64,000 bases of DNA from Albugo candida. Lineage: Eukaryota > Oomycota > Peronosporomycetes > Albuginales > Albuginaceae. Under the pieces are notes generated by a model. That model saw only the letters and a program-made list of their open reading frames with translations. It searched no databases and had not been told where the DNA came from. The position numbers were made by a program, and so were the translations under genes. The DNA lies in NCBI GenBank assembly GCA_905220665.1, contig CAJNAR010000046.1, forward strand, positions 1-64,000, given 5' to 3'. Of the stretch, positions 23,301 through 36,504 are shown in pieces. Within the stretch, counting starts at the first letter, position 1; every line of letters starts with the position of its first letter.

Positions 23301-26300
23301 AAACATCAAGTATTTATTATGTCTTATCACTGAGAGCTTTTGGTGTACGAAACATTGTGGCTGTGCCTACTTCTATTTTTCTTTTTAATTAGGAAAAAGG
23401 TGGGTGTTCGTCGAGGCTTAAAACAGCTCCCAATCCTATCAAGTTGTAAGATTTCCAAGAATCGTGGAGGAATCCCTGGTGTATATTCCCGATTTTGTAT
23501 ACCATTAACTATTATTCATGAGTGATGTCGAGTGATAATAGAACTAGGTTGGCAAGACGCTGACAGAAATCTGGCTGAAAAAGTCCACCATTTCAAGACG
23601 CAGACGAAATTCACTATATATATCAATAAGTTCAAATCATAGGATTTATTTATCCCACGAGTTCCTCCTATATTTCCCATAACATATATTTTTTTCATTA
23701 TGTGATGAGCAAACATCAAGTATTCTTCATGTCTAAGCACTGGGAGGTTTTGGTTACTAAACATTCGTGTCAGTGCCTAACTCTATTTTCTTTCTGGTAA
23801 GGAAAAAGGTGAGTGTTCGTCCAGGCTTAGAACACCTACAACACGTACCGAGTTGACAGATTCCAGCAAGTGTGGAGGAATCCCTGGAGTATTTACGCGA
23901 CTTTGTATCCTATTGATTAATATCCATGCGTGATGTCGCCTGATAATACTGTAGCCGGGTTAGCAAGACGCTGACAGAAATCTGGCTGAAAAAGTCCACC
24001 ATTTCAAGACGCAGACGAAATTCGCTATATATATCAATAAGTTCAAATCATAGGATTTATTTATCCCACGAGTTCCTCCTATATTTCCCATAACATATAT
24101 TTTTTTCATCATGTGATGAGCAAACATCAAGTATTCTTCATGTCTAAGCACTGGGAGGTTTTGGTTACGAAACATTCGTGTCAGTGCCTAACTCTATTTT
24201 CTTTCTGGTAAGGAAAAAGGTGAGTGTTCGTCCAGGCTTAGAACACCTACAACACGTACCGAGTTGACAGATTCCAGCAAGTGTGGAGGAATCCCTGGAG
24301 TATTTACGCGACTTTGTATCCTATTGATTAATATCCATGCGTGATGTCGCCTGATAATACTGTAGCCGGGTTAGCAAGACGCTGACAGAAATCTGGCTGA
24401 AAAAGTCCACCATTTCAAGACGCAGACGAAATTCGCTATATATATCAATAAGTTCAAATCATAGGATTTATTTATCCCACGAGTTCCTCCTATATTTCCT
24501 ATAACATATATTTTTTTCATTATGTGATGAGCAAACATCAAGTATTCTTCATGTCTAAGCACTGGGAGGTTTTGGTTACGAAACATTCGTGTCAGTGCCT
24601 AACTCTATTTTCTTTCTGGTAAGGAAAAAGGTGAGTGTTCGTCCAGGCTTAGAACACCTACAACACGTACCGAGTTGACAGATTCCAGCAAGTGTGGAGG
24701 AATCCCTGGAGTATTTACGCGACTTTGTATCCTATTGATTAATATCCATGCGTGATGTCGCCTGATAATACTCTAGCCGGGTTAGCAAGACGCTGACAGA
24801 AATCTGGCTGAAAAAGTCCACCATTTCAAGACGCAGACGAAATTCGCTATATATATATATTCTTGAAAGATACCATGACTTTAAATCGTAGGATTTTTTA
24901 TTTATTCCACGTGTTCCTCCTATCTTTTGTATAACATATGTTTTTTTCATTATTTGATATTAAAACATCAAGTATTTATTATGTCTTATCACTGAGAGCT
25001 TTTGGTGTACGAAACATTGTGGCTGTGCCTACTTCTATTTTTCTTTTTAATTAGGAAAAAGGTGGGTGTTCGTCGAGGCTTAAAACAGCTCCCAATCCTA
25101 TCAAGTTGTAAGATTTCCAAGAATCGTGGAGGAATCCCTGGTGTATATTCCCGATTTTGTATACCATTAACTATTATTCATGAGTGATGTCGAGTGATAA
25201 TAGAACTAGGTTGGCAAGACGCTGACAGAAATCTGGCTGAAAAAGTCCACCATTTCAAGACGCAGACGAAATTCACTATATATATCAATAAGTTCAAATC
25301 ATAGGATTTATTTATCCCACGAGTTCCTCCTATATTTCCCATAACATATATTTTTTTCATTATGTGATGAGCAAACATCAAGTATTCTTCATGTCTAAGC
25401 ACTGGGAGGTTTTGGTTACTAAACATTCGTGTCAGTGCCTAACTCTATTTTCTTTCTGGTAAGGAAAAAGGTGAGTGTTCGTCCAGGCTTAGAACACCTA
25501 CAACACGTACCGAGTTGACAGATTCCAGCAAGTGTGGAGGAATCCCTGGAGCATTTACGCGACTTTGTATCCTATTGATTAATATCCATGCGTGATGTCG
25601 CCTGATAATACTGTAGCCGGGTTAGCAAGACGCTGACAGAAATCTGGCTGAAAAAGTCCACCATTTCAAGACGCAGACGAAATTCGCTATATATATCAAT
25701 AAGTTAAAATCATAGGATTTATTTATCCCACGAGTTCCTCCTATATTTCCTATAACATATATTTTTTTCATTATGTGATGAGCAAACATCAAGTATTCTT
25801 CATGTCTAAGCACTGGGAGGTTTTGGTTACGAAACATTCGTGTCAGTGCCTAACTCTATTTTCTTTCTGGTAAGGAAAAAGGTGAGTGTTCGTCCAGGCT
25901 TAGAACACCTACAACACGTACCGAGTTGACAGATTCCAGCAAGTGTGGAGGAATCCCTGGAGTATTTACGCGACTTTGTATCCTATTGATTAATATCCAT
26001 GCGTGATGTCGCGTGATAATACTCTAGCCGGGTTAGCAAGACGCTGACAGAAATCTGGCTGAAAAAGTCCACCATTTCAAGACGCAGACGAAATTCGCTA
26101 TATATATATATTCTTGAAAGATACCATGACTTTAAATCGTAGGATTTTTTATTTATTCCACGTGTTCCTCCTATCTTTTGTATAACATATGTTTTTTTCA
26201 TTATTTGATATTAAAACATCAAGTATTTATTATGTCTTATCACTGAGAGCTTTTGGTGTACGAAACATTGTGGCTGTGCCTACTTCTATTTTTCTTTTTA

Positions 26301-27281
26301 ATTAGGAAAAAGGTGGGTGTTCGTCGAGGCTTAAAACAGCTCCCAATCCTATCAAGTTGTAAGATTTCCAAGAATCGTGGAGGAATCCCTGGTGTATATT
26401 CCCGATTTTGTATACCATTAACTATTATTCATGAGTGATGTCGAGTGATAATAGAACTAGGTTGGCAAGACGCTGACAGAAATCTGGCTGAAAAAGTCCA
26501 CCATTTCAAGACGCAGACGAAATTCGCTATATATATCAATAAGTTCAAATCATAGGATTCATTTATCCCACGAGTTCCTCCTATATTTCCCATAACATAT
26601 ATTTTTTCATCATGTGATGAGCAAACATCAAGTATTCTTCATGTCTAAGCACTGGGAGGTTTTGGTTACGAAACATTCCTGTCAGTGCCTAACTCTATTT
26701 TCTTTCTGGTAAGGAAAAAGGTGAGTCGTCCAGGCTTAGAACACCTACAACACGTACCGAGTTGACAGATTCCAGCAAGTATGGAGGAATCCCTGGAGTA
26801 TTTACGCGACTTTGTATCCTATTGATTAATATCCATGCGTGATGTCGCCTGATAATACTGTAGCCGGGTTAGCAAGACGCTGACAGAAATCTGGCTGAAA
26901 AAGTCCACCATTTCAAGACGCAGACGAAATTCGCTATATATATCAATAAGTTCAAATCATAGGATTTATTTATCCCACGAGTTCCTCCTATATTTCCTAT
27001 AACATATATTTTTTTCATTATGTGATGAGCAAACATCAAGTATTCTTCATGTCTAAGCACTGGGAGGTTTTGGTTACGAAACATTCGTGTCAGTGCCTAA
27101 CTCTATTTTCTTTCTGGTAAAGAAAAAGGTGAGTGTTCGTCAGGCTTAGAACACCTACAACACGTACCGAGTTGACAGATTCCAGCAAGTGTGGAGGAAT
27201 CCCTGGAGTATTTACGCGACTTTGTATCCTATTGATTAATATCCATGCGTGATGTCGCCTGATAATACTCTAGCCGGGTTA
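14368..27281. repeat. Homogeneous domain of ten B-A-A higher-order units (1251 bp)
   Basis: B monomers start at 14368, 15619, 16870, 18121, 19372, 20623, 21872, 23123, 24785 and 26036. The intervals are 1251 (five times), 1249, 1251, 1662, 1251 and 1246 bp. The 1662-bp interval is one 1251 unit with an extra A (A monomers at 23552, 23963, 24374). Within each unit the two A positions tend to differ: the first A often has ATTCACT, TTTCCCATAAC and GGTTACTAAACATTC, and the second usually ends AATACTCTAGCC. Shared private variants, such as GGAGCATTTACG at 17637, 18888 and 25552 and GTTAAAATCAT at 21542 and 25706, show that units were copied within the domain. Confidence 0.95.
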
Positions 27282-28111
27282 GCAAGACGCTGACAGAAAT
27301 CTGGCTGAAAAAGTCCACCATTTCAAGACGCAGACGAAATTCGCTATATATATATTCTTGAAAGATACCATGACTTTAAATCGTAGGATTTTTTATTTAT
27401 TCCACGTGTTCCTCCTATCTTTTGTATAACATATGTTTTTTTCATTATTTGATATTAAAACATCAAGTATTTTTTATGTCTTATCACTGAGAGCTTTTGG
27501 TGTACGAAACATTGTGGCTGTGCCTACTTCTTTTTTTCTTTTTAATTAGGAAAAAGGTGGGTGTTCGTCGAGGCTTAAAACAGCTCCCAATCCTATCAAG
27601 TTGTAAGATTTCCAAGAATCGTGGAGAATCCCTGGTGTATATTCGATTTTGTATACCATTAACTGTTACTCATGAGTGATGTCGAGTGATAATAGTACTA
27701 GGTTGGCAAGACGCTGACAGAAATCTGGCTGAAAAGTCCACCATTTCAAGACGCAGACGAAATTCACTATATATATCAATAAGTTCAAATCATAGGATTT
27801 ATTTATCCCACGAGTTCCTCCTATATTTCCTATAACATATATTTTTTCATTATGTGATGAGCAAACATCAAGTATTCTTCATGTCTAAGCACTGGGAGGT
27901 TTTGGTTACTAAACATTCGTGTCAGTGCCTAACTCTATTTTCTTTCTGGTAAGGAAAAAGGTGAGTGTTCGTCCAGGCTTAGAACACCTACAACACGTAC
28001 CGAGTTGACAGATTCCAGCAAGTGTGGAGGAATCCCTGGAGTATTTACGCGACTTTGTATCCTATTGATTATTATCCATGCGTGATGTCGCCTGATAATA
28101 GTACTAGGTTG
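27282..28111. repeat. Degenerate unit B-A with chimeric A tail
   Basis: Monomer starts: B 27282 (424 bp, small deletions near 27624 and 27645) and A 27706 (406 bp). The A carries its own tail up to GTCGCCTGATAATA and then switches to the B ending GTACTAGGTTGG at about 28101. Confidence 0.85.
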
Positions 28112-28948
28112 GCAAGACGCTGACAGAAATCTGGCTGAAAAAGTCCACCATTTCAAGACGCAGACGAAATTCGCTATATATATATTCTTGAAAGATACCA
28201 TGACTTTAAATCGTAGGATTTTTTATTTATTCCACGTGTTCCTCCTATCTTTTGTATAACATATGTTTTTTTCATTATTTGATATTAAAACATCAAGTAT
28301 TTATTATGTCTTATCACTGAGAGCTTTTGGTGTACGAAACATTGTGGCTGTGCCTACTTCTATTTTTCTTTTTAATTAGGAAAAAGGTGGGTGTTCGTCG
28401 AGGCTTAAAACAGCTCCCAATCCTATCAAGTTGTAAGATTTCCAAGAATCGTGGAGGAATCCCTGGTGTATATTCCCGATTTTTTATACCATTAACTATT
28501 ATTCATGAGTGATGTCGAGTGATAATAGAACTAGGTTGGCAAGACACTGACAGAAATCTGGCTGAAAAAGTCCACCATTTCAAGACGCAGACGAAATTCG
28601 CTATATATATCAATAAGTTCAAATCATAGGATTTATTTATCCCACGAGTTCCTCCTATATTTCCTATAACATATATTTTTTTCATTATGTGATGAGCAAA
28701 CATCAAGTATTCTTCATGTCTAAGCACTGGAGGTTTTGGTTACTAAACATTCGTGTCAGTGCCTAACTCTATTTTCTTTCTGGTAAGGAAAAAGGTGAGT
28801 GTTCGTCGAGGCTTAAAACAGCTCCCAATCCTATCAAGTTGTAAGATTCCAGCAAGTGTGGAGGAATCCCTGGAGTATTTACGCGACTTTGTATCCTATT
28901 GATTAATATCCATGCGTGATGTCGCCTGATAATACTCTAGCCGGGTTA
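28112..28948. repeat. Unit B-A with a B tract inside the A
   Basis: Monomer starts: B 28112, A 28539. Between about 28808 and 28845 the A carries B-type GAGGCTTAAAACAGCTCCCA and CTATCAAGTTGTAAGATT, then returns to A text at CCAGCAAGTGTGG. Confidence 0.85.
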
Positions 28949-30028
28949 GCAAGACGCTGACAGAAATCTGGCTGAAAAAGTCCACCATTTCAAGACGCAG
29001 ACGAAATTCGCTATGTATATATATTCTTAAAAGATACCATAACTTTAAATCGTAGGATTTTTTATTTATTCCACGTGTTCCTCCTATCTTTTGTATAACA
29101 TATGTTTTTTTCATTATTTGATATTAAAACATCAAGTATTCTTTATGTCTTATCACTGAGAGCTTTTGGTGTACGAAACATTGTGGCAGTGCCTACATCT
29201 ATTTTTCTTTTTAATAAGGAAAAAAGTGGGTGTTCGTCGAGGCTTAAAACAGCTCCCAATCCTATCAAGTTGTAAGATTTCCAAGAATCGTGGGAGGAAT
29301 CCCTGGAGTATTTACGCGACTTTGTATCCTATTGATTATTATCCATGCGTGATGTCGCCTGATAATAGTACTAGGTTGGCAAGACGCTGACAGAAATCTG
29401 GCTGAAAAAGTCCACCATTTCAAGACGCAGACGAAATTCGCTATATATATCAATAAGTTCAAATCATAGGATTCATTTATCCCACGAGTTCCTCCTATAT
29501 TTCCCATAACATATATTTTTTTCATTATGTGATGAGCAAACATCAAGTATTCTTCATGTCTAAGCACTGGGAGGTTTTGGTTACGAAACATTCGTGTCAG
29601 TGCCTAACTCTATTTTCTTTAAGACGCTGACAGAAATCTGGCTGAAAAAGTCCACCATTTCAAGACGCAGACGAAATTCGCTATATATATCAATAAGTTC
29701 AAATCATAGGATTTATTTATCCCACGAGTTCCTCCTATATTTCCTATAACATATATTTTTTCATTATGTGATGAGCAAACATCAAGTATTCTTCATGTCT
29801 AAGCACTGGGAGGTTTTGGTTACGAAACATTCGTGTCAGTGCCTAACTCTATTTTCTTTCTGGTAAGGAAAAAGGTGAGTGTTCGTCCAGGCTTAGAACA
29901 CCTACAACACGTACCGAGTTGACAGATTCCAGCAAGTGTGGAAGAATCCCTGGAGTATTTACGCGACTTTGTATCCTATTGATTAATATCGATGAGTGAT
30001 GTCGCGTGATAATACTCTAGCCGGGTTA
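28949..30028. repeat. Unit B-A-A with chimeric B and a 171-bp deletion in the first A
   Basis: Monomer starts: B 28949, A 29379, A 29621. The B switches to A text at GAGTATTTACGCGACTTTG (about 29307) and ends in B style (GTACTAGGTTGG). It has GATTATTATCC like the A tail at 28067-28080. The first A stops after CTATTTTCTTT at 29620 and joins AAGACGCTGACAG of the next core, an exact loss of 171 bp by landmark offsets. Confidence 0.88.
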
Positions 30029-32751
30029 GCAAGACGCTGACAGAAATCTGGCTGAAAAAGTCCACCATTTCAAGACGCAGACGAAATTCGCTATATATAT
30101 ATATTCTTGAAAGATACCATGACTTTAAATCGTAGGATTTTTTATTTATTCCACGTGTTCCTCCTATCTTTTGTATAACATATGTTTTTTTCATTATTTG
30201 ATATTAAAACATCAAGTATTTATTATGTCTTATCACTGAGAGCTTTTGGTGTACGAAACATTGTGGCTGTGCCTACTTCTATTTTTCTTTTTAATTAGGA
30301 AAAAGGTGGGTGTTCGTCGAGGCTTAAAACAGCTCCCAATCCTATCAAGTTGTAAGATTTCCAAGAATCGTGGAGGAATCCCTGGTGTATATTCCCGATT
30401 TTGTATACCATTAACTATTATTCATGAGTGATGTCGAGTGATAATAGAACTAGGTTGGCAAGACGCTGACAGAAATCTGGCTGAAAAAGTCCACCATTTC
30501 AAGACGCAGACGAAATTCGCTATATATATCAATAAGTTCAAATCATAGGATTTATTTATCCCACGAGTTCCTCCTATATTTCCCATAACATATATTTTTT
30601 TCATTATGTGATGAGCAAACATCAAGTATTCTTCATGTCTAAGCACTGGGAGGTTTTGGTTACGAAACATTCGTGTCAGTGCCTAACTCTATTTTCTTTC
30701 TGGTAAGGAAAAAGGTGAGTGTTCGTCCAGGCTTAGAACACCTACAACACGTACCGAGTTGACAGATTCCAGCAAGTGTGGAGGAATCCCTGGAGTATTT
30801 ACGCGACTTTGTATCCTATTGATTAATATCCATGCGTGATGTCGCCTGATAATACTGTAGCCGGGGTTAGAACGCTGACAGAAATCTGGCTGAAAAAGTC
30901 CACCATTTCAAGACGCAGACGAAATTCGCTATATATATCAATAAGTTCAAATCATAGGATTTATTTATCCCACGAGTTCCTCCTATATTTCCTATAACAT
31001 ATATTTTTTTCATTATGTGATGAGCAAACATCAAGTATTCTTCATGTCTAAGCACTGGGAGGTTTTGGTTACGAAACATTCGTGTCAGTGCCTAACTCTA
31101 TTTTCTTTCTGGTAAGGAAAAAGGTGAGTGTTCGTCCAGGCTTAGAACACCTACAACACGTACCGAGTTGACAGATTCCAGCAAGTGTGGAGGAATCCCT
31201 GGAGTATTTACGCGACTTTGTATCCTATTGATTAATATCCATGCGTGATGTCGCCTGATAATACTGTAGCCGGGTTAGCAAGACGCTGACAGAAATCTGG
31301 CTGAAAAAGTCCACCATTTCAAGACGCAGACGAAATTCGCTATATATATCAATAAGTTCAAATCATAGGATTTATTTATCCCACGAGTTCCTCCTATATT
31401 TCCCATAACATATATTTTTTTCATTATGTGATGAGCAAACATCAAGTATTCTTCATGTCTAAGCACTGGGAGGTTTTGGTTACGAAACATTCGTGTCAGT
31501 GCCTAACTCTATTTTCTTTCTGGTAAGGAAAAAGGTGAGTGTTCGTCCAGGCTTAGAACACCTACAACACGTACCGAGTTGACAGATTCCAGCAAGTGTG
31601 GATCATAGGATTTATTTATCCCACGAGTTCCTCCTATATTTCCTATAACATATATTTTTTTCATTATGTGATGAGCAAACATCAAGTATTCTTCATGTCT
31701 AAGCACTGGGAGGTTTTGGTTACTAAACATTCGTGTCAGTGCCTAACTCTATTTTCTTTCTGGTAAGGAAAAAGGTGAGTGTTCGTCCAGGCTTAGAACA
31801 CCTACAACACGTACCGAGTTGACAGATTCCAGCAAGTGTGGAGGAATCCCTGGAGTATTTACGCGACTTTGTATCCTATTGATTAATATCCATGCGTGAT
31901 GTCGCCTGATAATACTGTAGCCGGGTTAGCAAGACGCTGACAGAAATCTGGCTGAAAAAGTCCACCATTTCAAGACGCAGACGAAATTCGCTATATATAT
32001 CAATAAGTTCAAATCATAGGATTTATTTATCCCACGAGTTCCTCCTATATTTCCTATAACATATATTTTTTTCATTATGTGATGAGCAAACATCAAGTAT
32101 TCTTCATGTCTAAGCACTGGGAGGTTTTGGTTACGAAACATTCGTGTCAGTGCCTAACTCTATTTTCTTTCTGGTAAGGAAAAAGGTGAGTGTTCGTCCA
32201 AGCTTAGAACACCTACAACACGTACCGAGTTGACAGATTCCAGCAAGTGTGGAGGAATCCCTGGAGTATTTACGTGACTTTGTATCCTATTGATTAATAT
32301 CCATGCGTGATGTCGCCTGATAATACTGTAGCCGGGTTAGCAAGACGCTGACAGAAATCTGGCTGAAAAAGTCCACCATTTCAAGACGCAGACGAAATTC
32401 GCTATATATATCAATAAGTTCAAATCATAGGATTCATTTATCCCACGAGTTCCTCCTATATTTCCTATAACATGTATTTTTTTCATCATGTGATGAGCAA
32501 ACATCAAGTATTCTTCATGTCTAAGCACTGGGAGGTTTTGGTTACGAAACATTCGTGTCAGTGCCTAACTCTATTTTCTTTCTGGTAAGGAAAAAGGTGA
32601 GTGTTCGTCCAGGCTTAGAACACCTACAACACGTACCGAGTTGACAGATTCCAGCAAGTGTGGAGGAATCCCTGGAGTATTTACGCGATCTTTGTATCCT
32701 ATTGATTAATATCCATGCGTGATGTCGCCTGATAATACTGTAGCCGGGTTA
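30029..32751. repeat. Unit B plus six A, with a 171-bp deletion
   Basis: Monomer starts: B 30029, A 30458, A 30870, A 31278, 5'-truncated A 31603, A 31929, A 32340. The core at 30870 has lost three bases (GTTAGAACGCTGAC). The A at 31278 runs to GTGTGGA at 31602 and joins TCATAGG of the next monomer, losing 171 bp including the whole core. A single T insertion (GCGATCTTTG) lies near 32690. Confidence 0.88.
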
Positions 32752-33591
32752 GCAAGACGCTGACAGAAATCTGGCTGAAAAAGTCCACCATTTCAAGACG
32801 CAGACGAAATTCGCTATATATATATATTCTTGAAAGATACCATGACTTTAAATCGTAGGATTTTTTATTTATTCCACGTGTTCCTCCTATCTTTTGTATA
32901 ACATATGTTTTTTTCATTATTTGATATTAAAACATCAAGTATTTATTATGTCTTATCACTGAGAGCTTTTGGTGTACGAAACATTGTGGCTGTGCCTACT
33001 TCTATTTTTCTTTTTAATTAGGAAAAAGGTGGGTGTTCGTCGAGGCTTAAAACAGCTCCCAATCCTATCAAGTTGTAAGATTTCCAAGAATCGTGGAGGA
33101 ATCCCTGGTGTATATTCCCGATTTTGTATACCATTAACTATTATTCATGAGTGATGTCGAGTGATAATAGAACTAGGTTGGCAAGACGCTGACAGAAATC
33201 TGGCTGAAAAAGTCCACCATTTCAAGACGCTAACGAAATTCACTATATATATCAATAAGTTCAAATCATAGGATTTATTTATCCCACGAGTTCCTCCTAT
33301 ATTTCCTATAACATATATTTTTTTCATCATGTGATGAGCAAACATCAAGTATTCTTCATGTCTAAGCACTGGGAGGTTTTGGTTACGAAACATTCCTGTC
33401 AGTGCCTAACTCTATTTTCTTTCTGGTAAGGAAAAAGGTGAGTGTTCGTCCAGGCTTAGAACACCTACAACACGTACCGAGTTGACAGATTCCAGCAAGT
33501 GTGGAGGAATCCCTGGAGTATTTACGCGACTTTGTATCCTATTGATTAATATCCATGCGTGATGTCGCCTGATAATACTGTAGCCGGGTTA
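32752..33591. repeat. Higher-order unit B-A (840 bp)
   Basis: Monomer starts: B 32752, A 33181. The A is of the post-B subtype (CTAACGAAATTCACT, ATTCCTGTC). Confidence 0.92.
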
Positions 33592-35253
33592 GCAAGACGC
33601 TGACAGAAATCTGGCTGAAAAAGTCCACCATTTCAAGACGCAGACGAAATTCGCTATATATATATATTCTTGAAAGATACCATGACTTTAAATCGTAGGA
33701 TTTTTTATTTATTCCACGTGTTCCTCCTATCTTTTGTATAACATATGTTTTTTTCATTATTTGATATTAAAACATCAAGTATTTATTATGTCTTATCACT
33801 GAGAGCTTTTGGTGTACGAAACATTGTGGCTGTGCCTACTTCTATTTTTCTTTTTAATTAGGAAAAAGGTGGGTGTTCGTCGAGGCTTAAAACAGCTCCC
33901 AATCCTATCAAGTTGTAAGATTTCCAAGAATCGTGGAGGAATCCCTGGTGTATATTCCCGATTTTGTATACCATTAACTATTATTCATGAGTGATGTCGA
34001 GTGATAATAGAACTAGGTTGGCAAGACGCTGACAGAAATCTGGCTGAAAAAGTCCACCATTTCAAGACGCTAACGAAATTCACTATATATATCAATAAGT
34101 TCAAATCATAGGATTTATTTATCCCACGAGTTCCTCCTATATTTCCTATAACATATATTTTTTTCATCATGTGATGAGCAAACATCAAGTATTCTTCATG
34201 TCTAAGCACTGGGAGGTTTTGGTTACGAAACATTCGTGTCAGTGCCTAACTCTATTTTCTTTCTGGTAAGGAAAAAGGTGAGTGTTCGTCCAGGCTTAGA
34301 ACACCTACAACACGTACCGAGTTGACAGATTCCAGCAAGTGTGGAGGAATCCCTGGAGTATTTACGCGACTTTGTATCCTATTGATTAATATCGATGAGT
34401 GATGTCGCCTGATAATACTGTAGCCGGGTTAGCAAGACGCTGACAGAAATCTGGCTGAAAAAGTCCACCATTTCAAGACGCAGACGAAATTCGCTATATA
34501 TATCAATAAGTTCAAATCATAGGATTCATTTATCCCACGAGTTCCTCCTATATTTCCTATAACATGTATTTTTTTCATCATGTGATGAGCAAACATCAAG
34601 TATTCTTCATGTCTAAGCACTGGGAGGTTTTGGTTACGAAACATTCGTGTCAGTGCCTAACTCTATTTTCTTTCTGGTAAGGAAAAAGGTGAGTGTTCGT
34701 CCAGGCTTAGAACACCTACAACACGTACCGAGTTGACAGATTCCAGCAAGTGTGGAGGAATCCCTGGAGTATTTACGTGACTTTGTATCCTATTGATTAA
34801 TATCCATGCGTGATGTCGCCTGATAATACTGTAGCCGGGTTAGCAAGACGCTGACAGAAATCTGGCTGAAAAAGTCCACCATTTCAAGACGCAGACGAAA
34901 TTCGCTATATATATCAATAAGTTCAAATCATAGGATTCATTTATCCCACGAGTTCCTCCTATATTTCCTATAACATATATTTTTTTCATCATGTGATGAG
35001 CAAACATCAAGTATTCTTCATGTCTAAGCACTGGGAGGTTTTGGTTACGAAACATTCGTGTCAGTGCCTAACTCTATTTTCTTTCTGGTAAGGAAAAAGG
35101 TGAGTGTTCGTCCAGGCTTAGAACACCTACAACACGTACCGAGTTGACAGATTCCAGCAAGTGTGGAGGAATCCCTGGAGTATTTACGCGACTTCGTATC
35201 CTATTGATTAATATCCATGCGTGATGTCGCCTGATAATACTGTAGCCGGGTTA
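33592..35253. repeat. Higher-order unit B-A-A-A (1662 bp)
   Basis: Monomer starts: B 33592, A 34021, A 34432, A 34843. The first A ends in ATCGATGAGTGATG, as does the A at 3058. Confidence 0.92.
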
Positions 35254-36504
35254 GCAAGACGCTGACAGAAATCTGGCTGAAAAAGTCCACCATTTCAAGA
35301 CGCAGACGAAATTCGCTATATATATATATTCTTGAAAGATACCATGACTTTAAATCGTAGGATTTTTTATTTATTCCACGTGTTCCTCCTATCTTTTGTA
35401 TAACATATGTTTTTTTCATTATTTGATATTAAAACATCAAGTATTTATTATGTCTTATCACTGAGAGCTTTTGGTGTACGAAACATTGTGGCTGTGCCTA
35501 CTTCTATTTTTCTTTTTAATTAGGAAAAAGGTGGGTGTTCGTCGAGGCTTAAAACAGCTCCCAATCCTATCAAGTTGTAAGATTTCCAAGAATCGTGGAG
35601 GAATCCCTGGTGTATATTCCCGATTTTGTATACCATTAACTATTATTCATGAGTGATGTCGAGTGATAATAGAACTAGGTTGGCAAGACGCTGACAGAAA
35701 TCTGGCTGAAAAAGTCCACCATTTCAAGACGCTAACGAAATTCACTATATATATCAATAAGTTCAAATCATAGGATTTATTTATCCCACGAGTTCCTCCT
35801 ATATTTCCTATAACATATATTTTTTTCATTATGTGATGAGCAAACATCAAGTATTCTTCATGTCTAAGCACTGGGAGGTTTTGGTTACTAAACATTCGTG
35901 TCAGTGCCTAACTCTATTTTCTTTCTGGTAAGGAAAAAGGTGAGTGTTCGTCCAGGCTTAGAACACCTACAACACGTACCGAGTTGACAGATTCCAGCAA
36001 GTGTGGAGGAATCCCTGGAGTATTTACGCGACTTTGTATCCTATTGATTAATATCCATGCGTGATGTCGCCTGATAATACTGTAGCCGGGTTAGCAAGAC
36101 GCTGACAGAAATCTGGCTGAAAAAGTCCACCATTTCAAGACGCAGACGAAATTCGCTATATATATCAATAAGTTCAAATCATAGGATTTATTTATCCCAC
36201 GAGTTCCTCCTATATTTCCTATAACATATATTTTTTTCATTATGTGATGAGCAAACATCAAGTATTCTTCATGTCTAAGCACTGGGAGGTTTTGGTTACG
36301 AAACATTCGTGTCAGTGCCTAACTCTATTTTCTTTCTGGTAAGGAAAAAGGTGAGTGTTCGTCCAGGCTTAGAACACCTACAACACGTACCGAGTTGACA
36401 GATTCCAGCAAGTGTGGAGGAATCCCTGGAGTATTTACGCGACTTTGTATCCTATTGATTAATATCCATGCGTGATGTCGCCTGATAATACTGTAGCCGG
36501 GTTA
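35254..36504. repeat. Higher-order unit B-A-A (1251 bp)
   Basis: Monomer starts: B 35254, A 35683, A 36094. I noticed no difference between this unit and the first three monomers of the next one, which suggests a recent local duplication. Confidence 0.92.
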
